From Larix sibirica (lineage: Eukaryota > Streptophyta > Pinopsida > Pinales > Pinaceae), in NCBI GenBank assembly GCA_004151065.3, contig NWUY0300010873.1, positions 20,755 through 33,916 on the forward strand: a DNA stretch of 13,162 nucleotides, in the 5' to 3' direction. The notes below the pieces were generated by a model. That model did not search any database. It worked only from the letters and a program-made list of their open reading frames with translations, and had not been told where the DNA came from. This document shows, in pieces, positions 7,847 to 13,162 of this stretch; the stretch's first letter is position 1, and the number at the start of each line of letters is the position of its first letter. Made by a program: the position numbers and the translations under genes.

Positions 7847-8800
7847 TCAGGATAACCACTTATTGCACGATAAATGGAGCTTTCTTTTCACTTTTGCAAT
7901 AAGCCAAGTCCAATCTCGACGCTGATAATCATTGGCTTTGATAATGAAACCCATATATTTGATACGGGACTCAAAGTCAGACAAAACAAAAATGAAGAGA
8001 TTGCATATCCAATCCACCTGTACATCCACATGCAGAGAGGAAACGGTCAATTTTCGATCATTACAGACCATACCCGTAGCTGTTGTAAATAAGCCTAAAA
8101 TGGTTTTTAGCTGCAAAATCGCCCTTCTGGAACCATCTGTGAAAAGAAGAATATCGTCTACAAAAAGTAGATGTGAAATAAAAACAGGACTCCCAAATCC
8201 GAAAGCTTTTAAACACCCAGAGTTCCTAGCCTTGATAATGGCTCTACTAAGGCCTTCCATGACTAAAAGAAAGAGTAACAGAGCTAAAGGGAACCCTTGT
8301 CTAAGCCCCCTCCTAGGACTGAAGAAAGGTGAAGCAAAACTATTGATTAAAACTAAGAAGGATACAGTTTGTACAAAAGAGAGGATCCAATAATAATTTG
8401 AAGGTCAAAACCAACCTGTAAGAGGACCAATCCGACAAAAGTCCAATTCACCCTATCGTATGCTTTTGAAAACTCTGCTTTAATGATGAGTAGAGGGACA
8501 TGGTTCATCTTATCCGAATGAAGTACCTCTTGCACAATACCAATGGCATCATGAATATGTCTGCCCTCAAGGAAAGCAAATTGCTCCGGAGAAATAGCTT
8601 TCGAGAGAATACATTTGATTCTTCTTGCGATGACTTTTGCAGTCACCTTATACATGTAGTTGCATAACGAAATGGGCCTAAAATCCTCCATTTTGATTAC
8701 CCTGTCAACTTTAGGGATCAGTAACAAACGCAGAGTTGTAAGCAGCAAGCACTCCGCCTCTACATCTTGAATATTCCACAACAACAAGAAGATCCTAACT
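7847..8800 (-). pseudogene. LINE reverse transcriptase domain
   Basis: Recognisable RT blocks run IPKVDRVIKMEDFRPISLCN, then AKVIARRIK, SPEQFAFLEGRHIHDAI, motif A as IKAEFSKAYDRVNW, motif B as RRGLRQGFPLALLLF, motif C as LLFVDDILLF (FVDD at 8164-8153), and YMGFIIK. Motif C keeps both Asp. In motif A the metal-binding Asp position is Glu (codon 8475-8473), and motif B has Phe where GDPL is usual. A frameshift near 8390 separates motif A from motifs B and C. The frame closes at TGA 7849-7847 after CNKWLS. Together these changes indicate an inactive enzyme, although motif C is well kept. Confidence 0.9.
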
Positions 8801-9462
8801 AATAATCTCCAGAATACCCAAGAAGAACTCCACTGGCTAGCCATCGAGCCCCAGGATTTTATCACCCTACAAAGAGTGAATAGCTTCCAATAATTCCTTG
8901 TATGTGACTGCTTCATTTAGAGTAAGATTTTGGTCACCACTAAAAAAAGAAGGGTAATGTGCCAATAGTTCAAGCATAGAGGCAAGTGGGGCTTAGGTAT
9001 CCTCTTTAAAAATGGTAGATAAGTGCTTCACACTAGAAATATCATTCTTATGAAAACCTGTAACTTGAGCACCATTCTCATCTTCCAACTGCCAAATATA
9101 ATTGATATTATTCCTGTGTCTAATATGATTGTGGAAGAACTTTGAGTTATTGTCGCCTTTTTTCAACTAGATAACTCAGCTCTTAAGTCTGAGAGCTTCC
9201 TCTTCATCATCAAGTAACTTCTTTCTCCTCGTTTCAAGATCAACAATAAGACGCTTCTGTTCTAAAGAAGTAAATCCTGACGGGTTATTGTTGTGGAATG
9301 CTTCTAAAAACCTATCAATTCTTCAGATATTAGAGTCTTGGGATGTTCTTTTTTCTTCGGCCCAATAAATAGTGTGGGTTTCCAGTCTATTGAGTTTGTT
9401 CATAAAATGTACAACCACTGATATCTGCCCACCAACTCTATAGGGAATCCATAAGCTTTTGA

Positions 9463-10235
9463 CTAACCTATGAAAGCCCTCACCTGTATCCAGGAGGCAT
9501 TGAACATGAAAGGACTCGAGGGCTTACCAACAACACTTTTAATATATAAGAAAATGGGAAAGTGATTTGAGACACCACCTTCCCCCATGGATTGATTGAT
9601 GCAAGGAGCCAAATGCAAGATACCCTCATTGACAATGAAACAATCTAATCTTTTGGCAATACCATGCTCACCCACATGCATATTCCTCCAGGTAGGTCTA
9701 AGAGCAGCAGGAGGCATATCAAAAAGGGCCACCTCATCCATTTTCCTAATGAAGTAGTCCAAAAGCAGATCAGGTTGGGCATGTGCACCCCAAGTCTCTG
9801 CCTCCCCTGCAGAGAAATTCAAATCACCCCCGAGAATGAGTCTGTCGACTACATGAACACAGAGCTAAAAAACTTCTCCCAGTAGGCCATGTGTTGAGAG
9901 TGCGAACCATAAATATTTAGAATAGTAAAAGCTTGGCCATAATCATGACCAAATAGAACTAGGCCAAGACTTGAAAAAAAGGCCCAACTATTAATACATA
10001 GATAAGATCTTTGTAACCAACCCATAACCAAACTGCTAGATCTACCAAAAGCATCCTGACATATGAAATCCCAATTAGGTAATAGAGATCTAAGATCACC
10101 CATAATGGAGTCACCAATAGCCAACGTCTCTTGTTAAAAGATAATATCAGGATTACAACTAAACATGAGTCGTTTCAAGGCAATATTCTTGGAGGGGTGC
10201 CCTAGCCCTCGAACATTTAGAGACACGACTGACAT
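9463..10235 (-). pseudogene. LINE APE-type endonuclease domain
   Basis: This domain nicks the target to give the primer for target-primed reverse transcription. Visible motifs are SLNVRGLG with the conserved Asn (10217-10215), QET with the catalytic Glu (10130-10128), ILNIYGSHS, GGDLNFS with the Asp/Asn pair just upstream of 9822, and KRLDCFIVN. In the last motif the family reads S-D-H, but this copy has VSNHFPI, with Asn at 9567-9565. That is a single G-to-A change and removes a catalytic-site Asp. A stop interrupts IIF-QET at 10136-10134, and the frame changes between SSVFM (near 9850) and the GGDLN segment. Confidence 0.85.
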
Positions 10236-10237
10236 TA
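10233..10237 (-). promoter_or_regulatory. TAATG overlap of ORF1 stop and ORF2 start
   Basis: On the - strand TAA (10237-10235) ends the ORF1 frame and ATG (10235-10233) begins ORF2, sharing one A. The ORF1 frame is the one used by the Ser/Pro-rich region (distance from 10831 is a multiple of three), and ORF2 reaches its first APE motif four residues after the ATG. Such UAAUG junctions are known to support termination-reinitiation in some other non-LTR elements; that use here is inferred. Confidence 0.6.
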
Positions 10238-11080
10238 AGTAACTATCTGCCTGGGCGAACTTGCTCTAAGCGACCCTTTGATAGTCATTTGTTTTCCAGC
10301 CCAAACCTCCATAGCTGGCTGATATCTTGCAGAGGCCATAACCGTCCTGCGACCATGTAATATTTTTGAACTGGAAAGACACTCCTAGTAGAAACCCCCA
10401 CCAATACCAACCCCTCTAACAAATTTTGTAGAAGACCGAGGACGAAAAATGATATCGGGGGTTTTATAACCCTCATCTAAATCAGATTCCTCTAGATAGG
10501 GGGCCAAAGATTGATAGTTAGACACATGTGGACTCTTGTCATTTGACACCATGGGAGCCTGCATCTTACAAGAAACATGACCAACCTGTCTAGACTCCAC
10601 TTCCTTCAAAAACAATAAATCAATAGACATATCCATCAATTCGGAACCAGAGGGCTCCAAAACATCACAAGACATACTAGGCGACTGAATAAGCAAACTG
10701 TCAGAGGGAGAGGATGGAGAGGAATCAAATACTGGTTCCAAATCAGGTAGGCCTATAACAAAAGCGATAAGATCAAGGATAGGATCAATGGGATAATCTA
10801 GAATGTCCCCCTTGTAAGGAGATGGAGACATAGATCAACTGATAGGTTGGACTTCCATTATAGTCCCAAGAGAGTGGCATAGAGGGGGGACCTCAAGTTG
10901 GAAACAAGAAGGTGAGCCAAATTTCATCTCTCTAGGCAACATAGGACTAAATGGCACATAAAGTGGACCAGACCATATGTCACGGGTGAGTACATTCAAC
11001 CCATAGAGAGCCTGAGCATATGACAAACAAGAGAAAATCCGAGCCCAATGTTGAAACCATAGAATGAGGAAAAGAGGCAA
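10238..11080 (-). pseudogene. ORF1 C-terminal acidic and Ser/Pro-rich region
   Basis: One frame is readable from 11080 down to the TAA at 10237-10235, with TGA 10837-10835 and TAG 10387-10385 inside it. The middle part is acidic and rich in Ser and Pro (SPSPYKGDILDYPIDPILDL, VFDSSPSSPSDSLL, EESDLDEGYKTPDIIF). The last part turns basic: SSSKILHGRRTVMASARYQP, then KQMTIKGSLRASSPRQIVT. The TAG would be CAG with one change. No domain is recognised; low-complexity C-termini are usual for these ORF1 proteins. The link upward to the zinc knuckle needs a frame change between 11310 and 11080. Confidence 0.6.
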
Positions 11081-11329
11081 GAGGTGTCAACTTACCATGA
11101 GAGGGATCCATGTTGGTAATAATATGTATGTGTTACGCCATTGTCGGACCATTCAAGTTTTGCAAGAAGGGGTTTTCATTACCTTTGGAAGAAGCAACCC
11201 TAGCATCTTTGGGAACTACTACTAGGGCCCCTTTGTAATGGAACGAACCCGCAGAACAATTAACAACAAGACTGATGGAAGATGCCAGAGTCGTGTCCTT
11301 GTAAGCTCTTTATGGTTTCTCCCAATACC

Positions 11330-11995
11330 TTCTCACAAACAAAATCAAACAATCTCTAACAACATGACCATATGCATGGCAACGATTGCACAGAAAGGGA
11401 AAACCAATATAATCTAGGTTTTGAGAATGACTGAAGCTCCCATGTGTAATAACAATGTGCTTGGGGAGCCCATCTCGACAGTCTAGGTCAACTAAAACCT
11501 TTGCTACCGACATAATCCCAGTCACCTCAAAACTAAAGTCAGTCGATAAATAATCACCCAACGAATCACCTATAAGGCCAAAAGTTTGTTGAGCCCATAG
11601 CTTCGGCGGGAGACTCGAGAGCTTGACCTAGGTGGGTTGTTTGTAAGCTTTTTCCCTCCTCACATCAAAAGAAGGTACCCAAAGTGTGAGCTTTAGCGTT
11701 GAGTTGTGCCACAGTCAAACACCTTCAAGTAATAGAGAGACGTGCTCAACTGTTCTTAGGATACCCCCCGACCAGCCCTTAGTTAGGGCAAAATCCCGCG
11801 GTGGGTGTCCAAGAACAAGACGCCAATGGACCTCAACCCAGGCCTTGAACGTAGATAGGGCAATGCTTTTACCCCTAAAACAACCCACCACAACCAACTC
11901 CAAAAAAGCAAAGATCTGGTTCATCTGAATATCTTCACCCAGAGCCAAATTGATCTTGGGCTTCCGCTAAATGCATTTCTTAATATTTTCTTAAC
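11330..11995 (-). pseudogene. ORF1 DUF4283 region and zinc knuckle, copy A side
   Basis: Copy A reads ALGEDIQMNQIFAF, VVGCFRGKSIALSTFKAWVE, LVLGHPPRDFALTKGW, ILRTVEHVSLLLEGV, then TGA (11717-11715). It continues in the same frame with LWHNSTLKLTLWVPSFDVRR, VKLSSLPPKLWAQQTFGLIG, and on into GDYLSTDFSFEVTGIMSVAK and LVDLDCRDGLPKHIVITHG. The W-x-W motif expected at LEGxWLW has lost its first Trp to the stop. The frame runs directly into the zinc knuckle, so this copy matches the downstream part of the same element. Confidence 0.8.
11349..11390 (-). other. Zinc knuckle CX2CX4HX4C in ORF1
   Basis: The - strand codes CNRCHAYGHVVRDC, an exact CCHC zinc knuckle of the type that binds single-stranded nucleic acid. 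It lies just after the DUF4283 region, preceded by DYIGFPFL, as in other plant LINE ORF1 proteins. All four ligands are intact. Confidence 0.9.
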
Positions 11996-12002
11996 ACCGG
12001 CT
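11569..12002. repeat. 434-bp direct repeat, copy A
   Basis: Copy A runs from CCTATAAGGCC (11569) to ACACCGGCT (12002), where the two N bases begin. It matches 12005-12438 along its full 434 bp with no indel. I count 17 substitutions (about 96% identity), 11 of them transitions. It lies within LINE ORF1. Confidence 0.95.
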
Positions 12003-12004
12003 NN
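12003..12004. other. Two undetermined bases (NN) between the repeat copies
   Basis: The only ambiguous bases in the window sit exactly where copy A ends and copy B begins. This position marks a likely contig or read join rather than a biological boundary. Confidence 0.95.
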
Positions 12005-12384
12005 CCTATAAGGCCAAAAGTTTGTTGAGCCCATAGCTCCAGTGGGAGACTCGAGAGCTTGACCTAGGTGCGTTGTTTGTAAGCTTTTTCCCTCCTCACA
12101 TCAAAATAAGGTACCCAAAGCGTGAGCTTTAGCGTCGAGTTGTGCCACAGCTAAACACCTTCAAGTAATAGAGAGACGTGCTCAACTGTTCTCAGGATAG
12201 CCCCCGACCAGCCCTTAGTTAGGGAAAAATCCCGCAGTGGGTGTCCAAGAACAAGACGCCAGTGGACCTCAACCCAGGCCTTGAACGTAGATAGGGCCAT
12301 GCTTTTACCCCTAAAACAACCCACCACAACCAACTCCAAAAAAGCAAAGACCTGGTTCATCTGAATATCTTCACCCAGAGCCAA
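12005..12384 (-). pseudogene. ORF1 DUF4283 region, copy B (duplicated)
   Basis: Copy B reads ALGEDIQMNQVFAF, VVGCFRGKSMALSTFKAWVE, LVLGHPLRDFSLTKGW and AILRTVEHVSLLLEGV, then TAG (12153-12151), then LWHNSTLK. It differs from copy A by five residues in the 77 before the stop (I/V, I/M, P/L, A/S, G/A, given as A/B). Further on it has SLPLELWAQQ where copy A has SLPPKLWAQQ. It stops abruptly at the two N bases at 12003-12004, in the middle of the domain. Confidence 0.8.
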
Positions 12385-12438
12385 ATTGATCTTGGGCTTC
12401 CGCGAAATGCATTTCTTAATATTTTCTTAACACCGGCT
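12005..12438. repeat. 434-bp direct repeat, copy B
   Basis: Copy B begins CCTATAAGGCC immediately after NN and ends ACACCGGCT at 12438, after which the unique ORF1 N-terminal sequence follows. Its offset from copy A is 436 (434 plus the two N). It has the same length as copy A and 17 substitutions. Confidence 0.95.
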
Positions 12439-12439
12439 T

Positions 12440-12721
12440 TCGCACATAACTCATCAACTAGAATATTTGGTAAATCCTTAGAGAACCCTTCCCCTGATAC
12501 ATAAGGCTCATCATTACAAACAAACTCCCCCAGAGAATGGGAGAACAATGAGAAAGAGCTTCAGATGACGAAGCCTTCCTCAAAAGCTCCACACATTTTG
12601 AGAATGGGGGCTCCACAAATGTTTGGATGGGACTCTTTACCATAAGATCACAATGATTACTCCGGGCCCCATGAGTTTTAGTAGGGAAGCCCCTCGGGAT
12701 AAGAGAGACCGAGTCCTCCAT
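12440..12721 (-). pseudogene. ORF1 N-terminal region
   Basis: The frame from the chosen start reads MEDSVSLIPRGFPTKTHGAR, then SPIQTFVEPPFSKCVELLRK and SPILWGSLF before it drifts. The neighbouring frame then carries the expected continuation: LGEFVCNDEPYVSGEGFSKD, LPNILVDELCAKAG. This region precedes DUF4283 in related plant LINE ORF1 proteins and has no assigned activity. The frameshift lies between about 12500 and 12540. Confidence 0.65.
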
Positions 12722-12906
12722 TCTCCTGTAACGAAAGACTAGATAAAACAACTACCCACCAAAACCCTAGAAGGAAGGAGGGTCGCACATCACAGGATAA
12801 GGAAACCAATCAACGACAGAGCAGGTAATCGACAAAACCCTAGAGGGAGGGGAGTCACACAAAACATACCAGAGTACCTGACCACCGATGAAAGCAGATA
12901 GCGTAG
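12722..12906 (-). promoter_or_regulatory. Putative LINE 5' UTR with two telo-box repeats
   Basis: Directly upstream of the ORF1 start are two related segments beginning AAAACCCTAGA on the + strand, at 12761 and 12834. Each is followed by a GGA/GGG-rich stretch ending in GTCGCAC or GTCACAC. The spacing is 73 bp, and weaker similarity continues (for example AGCAGGTAATCG against AGCAGATAGCG), so the unit may be a 73-bp monomer. AAACCCTA is the plant telo-box, a motif of promoters of genes for the translation machinery. LINE promoters are internal to the 5' UTR, so a role in transcription is possible but unproven. Confidence 0.5.
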
Positions 12907-13162
12907 GCGGGTCCAGACCATCATGCATGAACTGACAACAACTTCAATCCCATCGTAAAACTCATCAGAGTGACAGAACCTTGTTGCCCCTTTGAACCGA
13001 AATGCCTTTAACATAACATAAAACTGCCATCTCAAAAAACCATAGAAGATCATAGTTGTAGAGCGCCTTCTTTGTTTCTTGGAGATGCCATTCCGTCAAG
13101 TTACCTCAAAGGAAGTTAATAAGACATCATGCTTTTTTAAATAGTGCACAATAGTTGAGGCT
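12907..13162. other. Unassigned right edge, possibly more LINE 5' UTR or flank
   Basis: No recognisable protein or RNA gene is present. A - strand open stretch of 87 codons (13053 to 12790) overlaps the telo-box repeats and has no recognised similarity, so I do not call it a gene. The LINE 5' boundary and target duplication may lie here or beyond the window. Confidence 0.35.

Larger units (their letters stand above)
6202..10235 (-). pseudogene. LINE ORF2 (endonuclease / reverse transcriptase / RNase H), broken
   Basis: ORF2 would nick target DNA and copy the LINE RNA onto it. The chosen start is ATG 10235-10233, because the APE motif SLNVRGLG follows after only four residues and the codon overlaps the ORF1 stop. 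The end is TAA 6204-6202 after GPYPK. Frame changes are visible near 9865, 9480, 8715, 8390, 7830, 7020 and 6640, plus the 35-nt insertion at 7609-7659. Stops include TAA 10136-10134 and TGA 6438-6436. The segment around 9150 (KKGDNNSKFFH, then YIWQLEDENG) is the conserved linker between endonuclease and reverse transcriptase. About 60-70 residues seem deleted near 7830-7846, between WLS and SWEKLSLPKELGGWG. This is family knowledge plus hand translation. Confidence 0.9.
10235..12721 (-). pseudogene. LINE ORF1 (DUF4283 plus zinc knuckle nucleic-acid-binding protein), broken
   Basis: ORF1 proteins of plant LINEs bind element RNA and form the ribonucleoprotein. The chosen start is ATG 12721-12719 (MEDSVSLIPRGFP), which follows the putative 5' UTR and opens the conserved N-terminal region. 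Next come PPFSKCVELLRKASS, a frameshift near 12500-12540, VSGEGFSKDLPNIL, another frameshift near 12360-12420, the DUF4283 region (present twice because of the duplicated block), the zinc knuckle and a long Ser/Pro/acidic C-terminus. The stop is TAA 10237-10235, overlapping the ORF2 ATG. Without one 436-bp repeat unit the length is about 2050 bp, near 680 codons, which is plausible for the family. Confidence 0.8.
6202..12906 (-). mobile_element. L1-type LINE (non-LTR retrotransposon), near full length, inactive
   Basis: Read on the - strand the order is 5' UTR, ORF1 (DUF4283 plus zinc knuckle), ORF2 (APE endonuclease, reverse transcriptase, zf-RVT, RNase H), the architecture of plant L1-clade LINEs with an added RNase H. 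ORF2 spans about 4.03 kb, roughly 1340 codons, close to the family's usual size. ORF1 spans 2487 bp, or about 2050 bp after removing one copy of the duplicated 434-bp block and the NN. Multiple frameshifts and stops in both ORFs make it non-autonomous. The 5' end may extend beyond 12906 and the 3' end below 6202; no flanking target duplication was identified. Confidence 0.9.

Noticed and set aside
7932-8393. A 153-codon + strand open frame
   Set aside because: It is antisense to the reverse transcriptase motifs B and C, which are unmistakable on the - strand.
11686-11928. An 80-codon + strand open frame
   Set aside because: It is antisense to the DUF4283 region of ORF1, which has the real similarity.
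12790-13053. An 87-codon - strand open frame upstream of ORF1
   Set aside because: It overlaps the telo-box repeats of the presumed 5' UTR, lacks recognisable motifs, and ends before the ORF1 start; kept only as unassigned sequence.
1-13162. CRISPR arrays, tRNA or rRNA genes, bacterial operons or defence systems
   Set aside because: No regularly spaced repeats, cloverleaf-like sequence, rRNA-like blocks or bacterial gene organisation were seen; the repeats found are tandem pairs in plant retro-element DNA.

Overview
The window looks like intergenic, repeat-derived DNA from a plant nuclear genome, most likely a seed plant with a large genome. The evidence is the two kinds of retrotransposon it contains: a Ty3/gypsy element with a chromodomain-type integrase tail, and an L1-type LINE with the plant-specific set of DUF4283, zinc knuckle, APE endonuclease, reverse transcriptase, zf-RVT and a C-terminal RNase H. 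I see no host gene, tRNA, rRNA, bacterial operon or CRISPR array. The species cannot be named from this sequence.

Layout. Bases 1 to about 2900 (+ strand) are the 3' half of a decayed Ty3/gypsy element. It holds the end of the RNase H domain, integrase (zinc-binding, core and C-terminal parts), a chromodomain-like tail, a polypurine tract at 1811-1827, and a 3' LTR starting TGTAACGCCCC at 1828. The LTR has a CCAAT box, a TATA box and a poly(A) signal; its 3' end was not found. Bases about 2900-6200 are AT-rich and hold no recognisable gene, only a 24-bp tandem repeat and an old 96-bp-period duplication. Bases 6202 to about 12,900 (- strand) are a nearly full-length but dead LINE. Read on the - strand it has a 5' UTR with two telo-box repeats, ORF1 (12721 to 10235), ORF2 (10235 to 6202) and an undefined 3' UTR. 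The two elements lie tail to tail.

Both elements are pseudogenes. The gypsy part has five in-frame stops before the middle of the integrase, a roughly 47-bp deletion that removes the third integrase catalytic residue, and D-to-Y changes in RNase H and integrase. The LINE has many stops and frameshifts, and changes at catalytic positions of all three ORF2 enzymes.

The most useful observations are four. (1) A 434-bp block of LINE ORF1 is present twice, about 96% identical and with no indels, and the copies abut exactly two N bases; this is probably an unmerged contig overlap. (2) The two copies carry different stop codons (TGA and TAG) at the same position. (3) ORF1 and ORF2 overlap as TAATG. 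(4) A 19-nt insert between perfect 16-bp direct repeats inside ORF2 looks like a tiny retro-insertion. I found no previously undescribed functional system; the interest lies in element structure, decay history and assembly quality.
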